DNA of 54,951 bases from Candidatus Bathyanammoxibius amoris (GCA_024451685.1 JAMXCW010000007.1:29120-84070), one strand, 5' to 3'; positions 1-8,511 are shown, counted from the first letter of the stretch. Program-made: numbers and translations. Notes: a model not told the origin generated them from the sequence alone.

Positions 1-119
1 GCACGTGCGACACAAGGTCGCACGCTACAAAAATTATGATTGTAGCGGTCGAGCTTGCTCGACGTTCGTAGGAGCGACTCTTGCGGTCGCCCAAACAGGG
101 CAGGCGCAAGACCTGCCCC
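1..119. repeat. 119-bp direct repeat, left copy
   Basis: These bases recur at 1225-1343 with a single mismatch (position 78 versus 1302). The two copies flank the TPR gene in direct orientation. The repeat is a chain of short palindromes (TGCGAC/GTCGCA, GTCGAGC/GCTCGAC, GGGCAGG/CCTGCCC). It starts at the window edge, so it may extend further left. Confidence 0.95.
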
Positions 120-123
120 TACA
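41..123. repeat. TGTAG...CTACA palindromic mini-element, copy 1
   Basis: The segment begins TGTAGCGG and ends CCCCTACA, so its ends are inverted repeats. Inside are hairpin-forming palindromes, including GTCGAGCTTGCTCGAC and GGGCAGG...CCTGCCC. Related segments lie at 1204-1253, 1265-1350, 35955-36011 and 36164-36242. No ORF is inside, so it resembles a non-autonomous MITE- or REP-like element. A tail of another copy (CGCTACA, ending at 29) sits just upstream. Confidence 0.7.
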
Positions 124-187
124 TAAAACTTATTTTAGGTAGATTGCCTTGACGCGCACCGCCAAACTTAAATTGGGGGAATTAACA

Positions 188-1183
188 ATGCACATCAAAT
201 TTTGTCCCGTCAGGTATTTAATCCTCACCGCAATAATGGCCGTTATCCTAACGTGCCCCCTCACAGCCCGCGCAGACAGCGCTGTAGAATGGCTGAACAA
301 GGGCGGAAAATTAGGCAGTGCAGGTAGGTATCAGGAGGCTATTGAATGCCTTGATAGGGCGATAGATATTAACCCCAAATATGCCCTAGCATGGTACAAC
401 AAGGGTGTTGTCCTGACGCGGCTGGGCAGGTATCAGGAGGCCATTAACTGCTACGACAGGGCGCTGGAGCTTGACCCAGAGTACGTCGATGCATGGTACA
501 ACAAGGGTGTTGCCCTGGGCAAGCTGGGCAGGTATCAGGAGGCCATAAACTGCTACGACAGGGCGCTGGAGCTTGATCCAAAGTTCAGCTATGCATGGAG
601 CGGCAAGGGTGTTGCCCTGCGCAACATGGGCAGGTATCAGGAGGCGATTGACTGCTACGACAGGGTGCTGGAGATTGACCCAAAGGACGCACATGCATGG
701 TACAACAAGGGTGCTGCCCTGGACGACCTGGCCAGGTATCAGGAGGCCATTAACTGCTACGACAGGGCGCTGGAGCTTAACCCAAAGCTGGCCTATGCAT
801 GGAGCGGCAAGGGTGAGGCCCTGGACGGCTTGGGCAGGTATCAGGAGGCCATAAACTGTTACGACAGGGCGCTGGAGCTTGACCCAAAGTTCAGCTATGC
901 ATGGAGCGGCAAGGGGTTGACTCTAAGTAAACTTGGAAGAAACCAGGAGGCTATTTCCCACATTAATAAGTCGCTGGAACTTGATTCAAAAAACAAATAT
1001 GCCTATGCAAACAAGGGCTGGATTCTAAATAAGATGGGCATGACGCCCATTGAGGTGCTGGAATGCTACGAGAAGGCCCTCGCGATAGACCCGAAGCACG
1101 TGCCAGACTGGAGTAAGGACAAGACACCGCTGGCAGAGACACCCGAATATAAACAGGCGAAGGGTGCGGTAGACGGCAGGTAG
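188..1183 (+). CDS. Exported tetratricopeptide-repeat protein
   Basis: A 331-residue protein with an N-terminal signal peptide (hydrophobic core about residues 9-25, then TARADS) followed by about eight 34-residue TPR units of the form NKGxxLxxLGRYQEAINCYDRALELDP. TPR arrays are protein-binding scaffolds; no partner can be named. The start at 188 is preferred over an in-frame ATG at 149 because GGGGGA lies just upstream and the signal peptide then begins directly. Units are nearly identical at DNA level in the middle of the array, which points to recent repeat expansion. The gene is bracketed by 119-bp direct repeats, so it may have been duplicated or moved as a unit. The terminal unit is diverged and followed by a short charged tail. 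Confidence 0.85.
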   Translation: MHIKFCPVRYLILTAIMAVILTCPLTARADSAVEWLNKGGKLGSAGRYQEAIECLDRAIDINPKYALAWYNKGVVLTRLGRYQEAINCYDRALELDPEYVDAWYNKGVALGKLGRYQEAINCYDRALELDPKFSYAWSGKGVALRNMGRYQEAIDCYDRVLEIDPKDAHAWYNKGAALDDLARYQEAINCYDRALELNPKLAYAWSGKGEALDGLGRYQEAINCYDRALELDPKFSYAWSGKGLTLSKLGRNQEAISHINKSLELDSKNKYAYANKGWILNKMGMTPIEVLECYEKALAIDPKHVPDWSKDKTPLAETPEYKQAKGAVDGR

Positions 1184-1203
1184 GAATAGGGCGTCCGTCG
1201 GAT

Positions 1204-1253
1204 TGTAGCGTCCGAGTTTATCTCGCACGTGCGACACAAGGTCGCACGCTACA
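1204..1253. repeat. TGTAG...CTACA mini-element, copy 2a
   Basis: Starts TGTAGCG and ends CGCTACA, a 7-bp perfect terminal inverted repeat, with internal palindromes CCGAG...CTCG and GTGCGAC...GTCGCAC. Eleven bases separate it from the next copy. Confidence 0.7.
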
Positions 1254-1343
1254 AAAATTATGATTGTAGCGGTCGAGCTTGCTCGACGTTCGTAGGAGCG
1301 ATTCTTGCGGTCGCCCAAACAGGGCAGGCGCAAGACCTGCCCC
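1225..1343. repeat. 119-bp direct repeat, right copy
   Basis: Matches bases 1-119 at 118 of 119 positions. It begins inside one mini-element and covers most of a second, ending just before the stop codon of the hydrolase gene at 1346. Recombination between the two copies would excise or duplicate the TPR gene. Confidence 0.95.
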
Positions 1344-1350
1344 CACTACA
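1265..1350. repeat. TGTAG...CTACA mini-element, copy 2b
   Basis: Same architecture and nearly the same sequence as the element at 41-123. Its terminal CTACA supplies the stop codon of the minus-strand hydrolase gene: the complement of 1346-1348 reads TAG. The end of that gene was therefore probably set by insertion of the element. Confidence 0.7.
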
Positions 1351-2017
1351 CAAACGGGTTGTTTTCCTTCTCTTCTTCTATGGTGGTGGTATCACCGTGG
1401 CCGGGGTATACGGCCGTGTCGCCGTCAAGGACGAGAAGCTTGTCCTGTATGGACCTGATAAGGGCTGCGTGGTCGCCTCCGGGAAAGTCTGTTCTGCCTA
1501 TGCCACCCTGGAACAGGGTGTCACCTGAGAAAAGGACGTCGGGTTTCTTGCCAGAGCCTGAGCCGGAGCCTGAGCCTGAGTCTGAGGACGACCTGCCGAG
1601 GAGGCAGATACCTCCCGGGGTGTGGCCCGGCGTGTGGATTACCTCAAGCTCTATGCCGTCTATCCCCACCTTGTCCCCTTCTTTGAGCACTATATCTGCG
1701 GGCGGTGATTTCAGCAAAAAGCCTCCGAGGAAAGAGAGGTTCTTTTTGGGTTGAGTCAGACATTCCACATCGTCCTTGTGGATAGCAATTTTTATCTCGG
1801 GGAAGGTCTCTTTGACCTCTTTATTCGCCCCCATATGGTCGCCGTGGCCGTGTGTGTTTATTATAAGCCTTGGGGCAAGGCCGTTTTTCTCAATAAGGTC
1901 TATGATGTCCTGGTGGCTTCCGCCGGGGTCTATGATTATCGCCTGTTTTGTATCTTCATTTATGACGATGTAGCAGCAGGCTCCAAGCGGTCCGACGTTT
2001 AATTTCTCTATCTTCAC
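1346..2017 (-). CDS. MBL-fold metallohydrolase (glyoxalase II-like)
   Basis: A 223-residue metallo-beta-lactamase-fold hydrolase. The binuclear metal signature is complete: T-H56-G-H58-G-D60-H61, H132 in HTPGHTPGG, D166 in FSGDTLF, and H207 in YPGHGD. Small single-domain members act on glyoxalase-type thioesters or related substrates; the substrate cannot be read from sequence. Residues about 143-157 are a Ser-Gly-rich insertion (DSGSGSGSGSG) just before the D166 strand, which looks like a flexible loop from simple-sequence expansion. The start is GTG, directly abutting the TAG stop of the upstream NDK-like gene, so the pair is probably translationally coupled. The stop codon lies inside a TGTAG...CTACA repeat element. 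Confidence 0.88.
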   Translation of the reverse strand: MKIEKLNVGPLGACCYIVINEDTKQAIIIDPGGSHQDIIDLIEKNGLAPRLIINTHGHGDHMGANKEVKETFPEIKIAIHKDDVECLTQPKKNLSFLGGFLLKSPPADIVLKEGDKVGIDGIELEVIHTPGHTPGGICLLGRSSSDSGSGSGSGSGKKPDVLFSGDTLFQGGIGRTDFPGGDHAALIRSIQDKLLVLDGDTAVYPGHGDTTTIEEEKENNPFV

Positions 2018-3202
2018 CTAAAAGGGCCTTCCCGCCAGATACGCCTCAATCAAATCCTTTTCTTCGCACTGACTGTCTTCGCCCCAGAAGCCTACAATCT
2101 TTCGTTCTCTTTCGGCGTTTTCTGACGAGTCGGAGGCGTGCGCGGCGTTTCTCATCAGGTTGTAGCCGTATATGCTCCTGACCGTCGCGTCAGCGGCCTT
2201 TAGCGGGTCGGTAACACCCAGTATCGCGCGTATCTTCTCTATCGCATTTATTCCGCGATACAGGAGTGCAAGGCATTTAGCTTTTCCCGGTTTCTTTTTG
2301 TCCTCCGGGTCCTTTATGGTTGAAGGGTTTATCGCGGTCATGTATTCAACAATGCAGTCGAACTCATGCTGGGCGTTCAATTCCTTCAGATTATCCGCAA
2401 ACTTCTCCAGCATCTTATCTTCTACGGTAAATGCTAATGCGGGTGAAAGTGCTTCACCAATTCTTTTTGCCAGGCTCGGTTTGAGTTTCTCCCGCAACAT
2501 CTCCTTAACGGGCAAATAGAACGTCTCGGCACGCGCCACGTCCATGCGCAGGAGTTTTGCCCCCACTATAAACAGCCCCGCGCGGGAGAAAAGGTCTATT
2601 ATGTTGCCCGGACGGGCGCTGTGTTTCAGGAAATTTTCCGGTTTTATGATTACCAGCGTGGTCTCCGGCTTCTCGCCTTTCGGGAATTTAACAATGTGTT
2701 CCAGTACCCCGCCGTCAGACGTTGCATACTCTGCCAGCAGGGCAAGCTGCTTCTTACTGGTCTCTTTATCCGCGGTGGTAAGCACAGCCGGTTCAAAGTA
2801 TTCTACCTCTTTGTCTACCCCCTCAAGATAATCTCCGTAGGTGCCTCTTACCGTATCGCCCCTCATATGGTCGACGGACCCCACAACGTCTTCCTTCAAG
2901 GTCCTCACGGCATCAGGGCCCTTAAAGAGCATCAGCATTGTACGGTTGAGGATGCCAAAGCGGTTATCCCTGCGAAAGTAGTCATTTAAATATTTCAGAA
3001 AGGCCTTTTTAAGGTGTGGCTCTATATCCTGGGCCTCGATGATGGCACAGTAGCGGTCAACAAACTCATCGCTGGGCGCATACATCCTGGCCCCTACAAT
3101 CTCCAGCTTCCCCATGGACAGGAGCCGTCCGATTATACCGCCTGTCCTGCTCTTGATAAGGCTGTAAGGCGTTATCAGCACATAGGCCAACTCATCTTTC
3201 AT
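2018..3202 (-). CDS. Tandem nucleoside-diphosphate-kinase-domain protein
   Basis: A 394-residue protein containing two NDK-like domains. Domain 1 (about 5-150) shows LAYVLITPYSLIKSRTGG, the LMLFKGPDAVRTL strand and GDTVRGTYG. The place of the phosphorylated histidine is taken by a leucine (about L141 in EPAVLTTAD). Domain 2 (about 180-375) has TTLVIIKPENF, TVRSIYGY and N352-A-A-H355-ASDSSENAERE, matching the NxxHGSDSxExAxxE signature with its catalytic histidine. NDKs transfer phosphate between nucleoside di- and triphosphates; here one domain seems degenerate and may be structural or regulatory. A normal NDK is about 140-150 residues with one domain. The next gene's start codon abuts this stop. 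Confidence 0.75.
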   Translation of the reverse strand: MKDELAYVLITPYSLIKSRTGGIIGRLLSMGKLEIVGARMYAPSDEFVDRYCAIIEAQDIEPHLKKAFLKYLNDYFRRDNRFGILNRTMLMLFKGPDAVRTLKEDVVGSVDHMRGDTVRGTYGDYLEGVDKEVEYFEPAVLTTADKETSKKQLALLAEYATSDGGVLEHIVKFPKGEKPETTLVIIKPENFLKHSARPGNIIDLFSRAGLFIVGAKLLRMDVARAETFYLPVKEMLREKLKPSLAKRIGEALSPALAFTVEDKMLEKFADNLKELNAQHEFDCIVEYMTAINPSTIKDPEDKKKPGKAKCLALLYRGINAIEKIRAILGVTDPLKAADATVRSIYGYNLMRNAAHASDSSENAERERKIVGFWGEDSQCEEKDLIEAYLAGRPF

Positions 3203-3320
3203 TGCCGTCCTTTGTAAGTGTAAATGTAAACAGTTTCGCTCACTCGCAACGTCTCAGGTTTAAATGAATCTTAACACACTTAAGAGTGGGCATCAACAGC
3301 TTATAGGAATGTCGAAGAGA

Positions 3321-6300
3321 TTAGACGGAAGCTTTTTTACGGGCGTGGGGGTTCGGGGTCCTGGTTGATGAATGCAGATAACGTATCCGGCCGGGGCCCA
3401 GGAGGTCTTCCATGGCCAGTTTGAACTCGTTTGTAAGGGATACGAAGAATCTCTTGTTAACCTTTACCTTTGTCTTTTCCCCCTTCTGGTCCAAAACCTC
3501 AAGAACGACGGGGCAGTTACCACGGTAGCTCGAAATAACGTCCCTCAGACGGGAGAGCATCGAGTCGCTTATGGAAGAATAATCCAAACTTATAGCCGCG
3601 CCCGCTCTTTGTGTGCCGGGTTTCTTCTTCTCCGTGTTTGACGCCTTCTTGTCCGCCGTCCCCGCCTTAACGCCTTCCCCTCCGTCTTCTAACGAAATCA
3701 ATGACGAGACCTTTATGGAGGGCCTGCCATTGCGTACAATAACCCTTCCTTCCACCAACACCACTTCGTCCTTTTTCAGTATGCCTTCAGCTTTCTCCAA
3801 TTGCTTCTGGAAGAGAAGGGCGTCTGTCTGGCCTTCCAAGTCTTCCAGGACGATGTAGGCCATGGGGTCGCCTTTTCGCGTCGTGGCGAGCTTTAACTCC
3901 GCAATTACACCGGCAACCTTGACCACGTTACCTTCAGCCGATTCAAGAAGGCTTGAAGTGGTGACCGTGGAATGCTCGCCAAGTATTCCCTTCAGCTTGA
4001 GCAGAGGGTGGGAACTGACATAAAAACCAAGAACGCTTTTTTCCTGCTGAAGAGACTCCTTTTCCGTCCACTCCGGCGCGTCGCGCGAGGTAGACCCGCA
4101 GGCGGGACACACGACGGTGAGCCTTGCCGCAGGAGAAGTCTTCAAATCGGCCGTGTCACTGTTTTGTTCGGCGGAGGGTCGTCCTTTCGGCCCCGTTCCA
4201 GCGCTGTTGCCGAAAAGACCGAGCTGGCCGCTGAGGCGCTGTCGCCTCTGGTCCTCCGCGAACAGCAACTCGTGGTCCAGGATGCCTGAGTCAAGGTGCC
4301 CGGCACGGTGTCCGGGAAGACAGTCAAAACAGCCAGCCTTTATCAGGCTCTCTATAACCTGTCTGTTAACCAGTCTGGAGTCAATCCTCTGGTAGAAATC
4401 GTGCCGGCAGGAAAACCGCCCATCATCGTTCCTCGAACTCAAAATGGACTCTATGGCCTTGCTCCCCACGTTCTTGATGGCCCCCAGGCCAAAACGTATC
4501 TTCCCCTCCGCAATCATGGTAAAATTTTCCTGGCTTTCGTTTACACAGGGCGGCAACACCTCGATGCCCATCCGCCGGCAGTCTTCTATGTAGCTTACGA
4601 TCTTTTCAGTATTCTGCATCTCACAGCTCATCAGAGCCGTCATGTACTGGGTCGGGTAGTTGGCCTTCAGATAGGCGGTCTGGCAGGTAATGACGGCATA
4701 GGCGGCAGAGTGGGACTTATTGAACCCGTAGCCTGCAAAATGCTCCATCAGGTCGAAGACCGCAACGGCGGTCTTTTCGGGTATCCCGTTTTTCATGGCC
4801 CCCTTGACGAACTGGGTGCGGTACCCCTTCATTACCTCAGGCTTCTTCTTTCCCATGGCCTTTCTGAGGTTGTCGGCCTCGTTCAGGCTGAAGTTACCTA
4901 GTTTATTGGCTATCCGCATTACCTGCTCCTGATAGAGAATTATCCCGTACGTCTCCTTCAAAAGCGGTTCAAGACTGGGATGGAGGTAGTTGGGGCGTTC
5001 TCTTCCGCGACGGCAGCTTATGAAGGAATCGACCATGCCACTCTGCAAGGGGCCGGGCCTGTAAAGTGCCATCATCGACATTATGTCGGTAAATTTGTCG
5101 GGCTTCAGTTTATTCAACAACTCCTTGAAACCACGGCTGGTCTCTACCTGAAACACCCCTTTAACGTCGCCTCGCGCGAGCAGCTTAAAGGTCTTTTTGT
5201 CGTGCATCGGCGCCTTTGCCAGGTCAACGTCCTCGCCGGTAATCTCCTTTATCAGCTTTACGGCCCTATCAATAACCGTAAATTTCCTCACACCCAGGAA
5301 ATCGGCCTTAAGCAGGCCGATCTGCTCCACCAGCGTCACATCATCAAACTGGGTTGTTACCACGGTACCATTCTTTGCAAGGGGCACGTAGTTGGTAAGC
5401 GGTTCTTCCGATATGACCACGCCCGCGGCATGGACGGAGGCATGCCTGGCCAGTCCCTCCAGTTTGAACGAAATGTCGAACAGATGCCGTATCTTTTTGT
5501 CTGAGTTATATAGTTTCTCCAATTCGGGTTCCTGCTCCAGGGCCTGGACGAGCTTTATCCCCGGGGCGGGAGGTATAAGCTTCGCAACCCGGTCTACCTC
5601 GGCAAACGGTATGTTCATCACCCTTCCCACGTCCCTTATCGCCGCCTTGGCCTTCATCGTCCCGAAGGTTATAATCTGTGCCACATGGTGGTCGCCCCCG
5701 TACTTCTTCCGGGCGTAGTCAATTACCTTCTCCCTGCCCTCCGCGCAGAAGTCTATGTCAAGGTCGGGCATTGAAACCCTCTCTGCGTTCAGGAACCTCT
5801 CAAACAGCAGGTCGTGTTCAAGAGGGTCTACGTTCGTGATCTCTAAGACATACGCAACCAGGCTCCCCGCGCCCGAGCCCCGTCCGCTGGTCATAATTCC
5901 GTCTTTGTGGGCGAAGTAGACGAAATCCCACACTATCAGAAAATAGTCTACAAACCCCGTCTCCTCAATAACCTTCAGCTCATGGTCAAGCCTCTTGAGG
6001 ACGTTATCGCTGATGGCCCCGTATCTTTTGACGGCGCCTTTCTCACACAGGGACCGGAGGTACTGCGGGTTCGCTATGCCTTCAGGCGAATGGAATCTGG
6101 GCAGGTGTAACCGGCCTAATTCCAGCGATAGGTCGCACGCCTCCGCAACGGCGAGTGTATTTTCCACCGCCTCCGGAACGTCGCCAAAGCGTTCAAGCAT
6201 CTCTTCATACGACTTGAAATAGAACTCTCTTGTGGCAAACCTCATGCGTTCAGTATCTTCCACCAACTTCCCGGTGTTTATACACAGCAGTACGTCGTGG

Positions 6301-6953
6301 GCCTCGTGGTCGTCCTGCGACATGTAGTGTATGTCGTTGGTGGCTACCAGGGGTATGTCCAGCCGGTTTCCTATGTTTATCGCCCCCTCGAGAAGTTTCT
6401 TTTGCTCCGGCATGCCATTGTTTTGGGCCTCTATGAAAAAATTTCCCCTGCCGAAGAGCTCCCTGTACGCCGACGCGACACGTTCGGCGTCCCCGGGACG
6501 ATTCTGCAACAGGTGGGAGTTTAACTCAGACTTCATGCAACCGCTAAGGGCTATCAGCCCCTCGGCGTGGTCTTTGAGTAAGTCTTTGTCTATCCTGGGC
6601 TTATAGTAAAAGCCCTCGAGGTATGCGCTTGTCGCCAGCTTGAGGAGATTCTGGTAGCCTGCACGGTTCTTCGCCAGCAGGGTCAGGTGGAAGATGTTAT
6701 CTTTGGACTGCGGGTTCCTCTCAAAACGCCCGTCACGGGCAATATAGGCCTCATAGCCGATTATAGGCCTTATACCCGCCTGCCTGGCCTTGTTGTAGAA
6801 TTCTATGGCGCCGTACATATTGCCATGGTCTGTAAGGGCAACCGCGCCCATTCCCTGGTCTTTTGCCCTGCTGATGAGGTCGTCTAGCCGGCAGGCCCCG
6901 TCCAGGAGGCTGTATTCACTATGGACATGGAGGTGGACAAAACCAGTGCTCAT
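3321..6953 (-). CDS. dnaE: DNA polymerase III alpha subunit
   Basis: The replicative polymerase catalytic subunit, 1210 residues (E. coli DnaE is 1160). Domains in order: PHP (H8xH10SEYSLLDGA, DHGNMYG), palm with catalytic aspartates D399 and D401 in PDLDIDF and D551 in KADFLG, thumb and fingers (SGRGSGAGSLVAY, KSHSAAYA), helix-hairpin-helix region, OB fold (VVKVAGVIAELKLATTRKGDPMAYIVLEDLEG) and a C-terminal tau-binding region. An insertion before the OB fold at about residues 900-940 contains CPACG, a half-zinc-ribbon look. The start is supported by AAGG upstream and a TTGACT-17-TATATA promoter 25-53 bp before it. It stands alone, separated by 118 bp from the downstream NDK-like gene. Confidence 0.97.
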   Translation of the reverse strand: MSTGFVHLHVHSEYSLLDGACRLDDLISRAKDQGMGAVALTDHGNMYGAIEFYNKARQAGIRPIIGYEAYIARDGRFERNPQSKDNIFHLTLLAKNRAGYQNLLKLATSAYLEGFYYKPRIDKDLLKDHAEGLIALSGCMKSELNSHLLQNRPGDAERVASAYRELFGRGNFFIEAQNNGMPEQKKLLEGAINIGNRLDIPLVATNDIHYMSQDDHEAHDVLLCINTGKLVEDTERMRFATREFYFKSYEEMLERFGDVPEAVENTLAVAEACDLSLELGRLHLPRFHSPEGIANPQYLRSLCEKGAVKRYGAISDNVLKRLDHELKVIEETGFVDYFLIVWDFVYFAHKDGIMTSGRGSGAGSLVAYVLEITNVDPLEHDLLFERFLNAERVSMPDLDIDFCAEGREKVIDYARKKYGGDHHVAQIITFGTMKAKAAIRDVGRVMNIPFAEVDRVAKLIPPAPGIKLVQALEQEPELEKLYNSDKKIRHLFDISFKLEGLARHASVHAAGVVISEEPLTNYVPLAKNGTVVTTQFDDVTLVEQIGLLKADFLGVRKFTVIDRAVKLIKEITGEDVDLAKAPMHDKKTFKLLARGDVKGVFQVETSRGFKELLNKLKPDKFTDIMSMMALYRPGPLQSGMVDSFISCRRGRERPNYLHPSLEPLLKETYGIILYQEQVMRIANKLGNFSLNEADNLRKAMGKKKPEVMKGYRTQFVKGAMKNGIPEKTAVAVFDLMEHFAGYGFNKSHSAAYAVITCQTAYLKANYPTQYMTALMSCEMQNTEKIVSYIEDCRRMGIEVLPPCVNESQENFTMIAEGKIRFGLGAIKNVGSKAIESILSSRNDDGRFSCRHDFYQRIDSRLVNRQVIESLIKAGCFDCLPGHRAGHLDSGILDHELLFAEDQRRQRLSGQLGLFGNSAGTGPKGRPSAEQNSDTADLKTSPAARLTVVCPACGSTSRDAPEWTEKESLQQEKSVLGFYVSSHPLLKLKGILGEHSTVTTSSLLESAEGNVVKVAGVIAELKLATTRKGDPMAYIVLEDLEGQTDALLFQKQLEKAEGILKKDEVVLVEGRVIVRNGRPSIKVSSLISLEDGGEGVKAGTADKKASNTEKKKPGTQRAGAAISLDYSSISDSMLSRLRDVISSYRGNCPVVLEVLDQKGEKTKVKVNKRFFVSLTNEFKLAMEDLLGPGRIRYLHSSTRTPNPHARKKASV

Positions 6954-6977
6954 TTGCTTTATATACCTTAACGTTTA

Positions 6978-7006
6978 TATATATGGGGTTGGTCACTAAA
7001 AGTCAA
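6978..7006 (-). promoter_or_regulatory. Promoter of dnaE
   Basis: On the minus strand TTGACT (7001-7006) is followed after 17 bp by TATATA (6978-6983). The predicted transcript start is near 6971, giving a leader of about 18 nt that contains AAGG. Confidence 0.75.
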
Positions 7007-7154
7007 TCTACATTTTGTATGTTTGAAATATCATAAGGAAAGCCCATGACTTAGGAAGTTGAGATTGTTTTTGGCCGTTAATGTATCTTTAACCACTGCC
7101 GACGCACGGAATTGGCCGGTGCAGGCAGGCAATGTCTTTCACGAAGTTTTCTAC

Positions 7155-7183
7155 TTGAAATTCAGCGTCTGAGTTGATATTAT
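7155..7183 (+). promoter_or_regulatory. Promoter of the coiled-coil gene
   Basis: TTGAAA (7155-7160), a 17-bp spacer and TATTAT (7178-7183). Transcription would begin near 7190, about 110 nt before the start codon. The rest of the 346-bp gap between dnaE and this gene holds no convincing ORF. Interleaved short inverted repeats (AATAAC/GTTATT and CCTTCCG/CGGAAGG, about 7193-7232) lie in the leader. Confidence 0.55.
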
Positions 7184-7299
7184 TTCGATTCTAATAACCT
7201 TCCGAACAGATAATCAAGTTATTGGCGGAAGGGCGGTTGTCATGACATTCGTGTTAGAGGAGAGGTATGTGAGATGCGATATTCTGAAAGGAGAAGACC

Positions 7300-8034
7300 A
7301 TGCTTGTAGGCCCTAAGGGACTCACCATCATTTCAATATTAATGGGGCTGGTGGCCATATTCAGCCTTGGCCTTGGAGTTACCGCTACCTCCAAATATCG
7401 CACTCAAAAGCATCGAGTTACGGAGCTGGAAGAAAAGATACTCCTTGGAAAAGAGGCTATGCTAAAGGTTCCCCAGTCGCAGCTAAAGGCCCAGGAGGAG
7501 GCGACGGCAAGGCAGGATGTCGAGAATCAACTGACAGAGGCAACGGATGAATTTGAGGCCCTGAAAGAGGAATTCGAAGTACTGAGACACGAAAGTGAGC
7601 TGCTCGCCGTAGGCAACGCCGCGGGAGGCAGGTTACTGCAACAGAGCGAAGAGGCCGTCAAGATAGCAAAGACCGAACTGGTCGCAGCAGAAGAAACGGC
7701 TGCCACACTGGCGGAAGAAAATAAGCGCCTGAAGAAACAGGTCGCCGCGCTAGACCTGGACGTGCGCGCCGCGGAGACCAAGATTCGGAACCTTACCAAA
7801 GAGCTCGGAGGCGAAACATCTTCCCTTTATGAAGGCACACAGGAAGGTGGGGAAGTCTCTCATCTAGGGTTTGGGCTGGCGGTAACCGGACACGAAATTG
7901 GCTCTCCTTCGGAACTTCCCGAACTCAAGCAAAAGGTTTCGGACCTCACCAGTGAATTAATCACACTGACCAAGGCTAAGGTTTCTGCTGAAAAGGAAGT
8001 TGCAGCACTTCAGCAAAGGCTGGCCGCGAGATAA
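7300..8034 (+). CDS. Membrane-anchored coiled-coil protein
   Basis: A 244-residue protein with one N-terminal transmembrane segment (about residues 7-29, LTIISILMGLVAIFSLGLGV). Long heptad-rich coiled coils rich in Glu, Lys, Ala and Leu follow (about 35-165 and 200-244), separated by a Gly/Ser-containing linker. It would project an extended helix from the membrane. I do not recognise a family. AAAGGAG lies about 8 bp before the ATG, which fixes the start. The stop is 16 bp before tRNA-Glu, so the two may be co-transcribed. Strongly biased composition is typical of coiled coils and does not itself signal transfer. Confidence 0.75.
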   Translation: MLVGPKGLTIISILMGLVAIFSLGLGVTATSKYRTQKHRVTELEEKILLGKEAMLKVPQSQLKAQEEATARQDVENQLTEATDEFEALKEEFEVLRHESELLAVGNAAGGRLLQQSEEAVKIAKTELVAAEETAATLAEENKRLKKQVAALDLDVRAAETKIRNLTKELGGETSSLYEGTQEGGEVSHLGFGLAVTGHEIGSPSELPELKQKVSDLTSELITLTKAKVSAEKEVAALQQRLAAR

Positions 8035-8050
8035 CCCCCACAAAAAAAGA

Positions 8051-8126
8051 GCCCCCATCGTCTAGTGGCCCAGGATGCCAGATTCTCAGTCTGGAGACAG
8101 GGGTTCGACTCCCCTTGGGGGTACCA
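8051..8126 (+). tRNA. tRNA-Glu (anticodon CTC)
   Basis: A 76-nt cloverleaf with acceptor GCCCCCA/TGGGGGT, D arm GTCTAGTGGCCCAGGA, anticodon stem CCAGA/TCTGG around loop TTCTCAG (anticodon CTC, reading GAG), T arm GGGG-TTCGACT-CCCC and an encoded ACCA end. It aligns closely with E. coli tRNA-Glu as I recall it. The first acceptor pair is G1-U72, an unusual wobble for tRNA-Glu. Confidence 0.97.
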
Positions 8127-8177
8127 ATTAGAATTCTTGCCACGTCTTTTTTGCCGTTGGAGTACAGGTATCCCGCT

Positions 8178-8330
8178 TTAATACCAACGTTTCCGCCGCT
8201 TTCGTTTCTTCTTCTTCTTTCTTTCCTCTGACGTCGCCCGGTAATAAACGTACCACCTGTACACTATAACGCCGACTATAACCGACCCCGCAATCTTTGC
8301 TACTGCCTTAGCTTCGCTCATGCTTATCAT
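8178..8330 (-). CDS. Small polybasic membrane protein
   Basis: A 50-residue ORF beginning MISMSEAKAVAKIAGSVIVG. It has one transmembrane stretch (about residues 12-30, ending in an aromatic belt YRWYVYY) and a strongly basic tail (KKKKKRKRRKRW). AAGGTGG lies about 7 bp before the ATG. A hydrophobic segment followed by a dense positive cluster fits an inner-membrane protein with a cytoplasmic basic tail, possibly binding nucleic acid or acidic lipid. No family is recognised. It converges on the tRNA-Glu gene. Confidence 0.55.
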   Translation of the reverse strand: MISMSEAKAVAKIAGSVIVGVIVYRWYVYYRATSEERKKKKKRKRRKRWY

Positions 8331-8511
8331 TTTGCCACCTTCTGTTGTGTAGCTTTACACCGCCATGAACCGGCGTATTATAACCCATTTCAGGGACAGT
8401 CAATCTATAATCGGCACGGGGTTTGTTTCAGGGTGACCGTCTCTCTCCCCATCCACTTGAGATCTTCCTTGTAAAGTGAATGTCAACCTCCAGCGGCCGG
8501 CCATGCATTAT

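Noticed and set aside
386-854. ORFs antisense and out of frame within the TPR gene
   Set aside because: They arise from the repeated GC-rich TPR codons and have no ribosome-binding site or recognisable motif.
4142-4901. Long plus-strand ORFs antisense to dnaE
   Set aside because: dnaE is continuous and motif-complete across the region; the antisense frames have no motifs or start signals.
7193-7232. Interleaved inverted repeats as a terminator or operator
   Set aside because: Short arms with long loops, no T-run, and the two pairings exclude each other; too weak to call.
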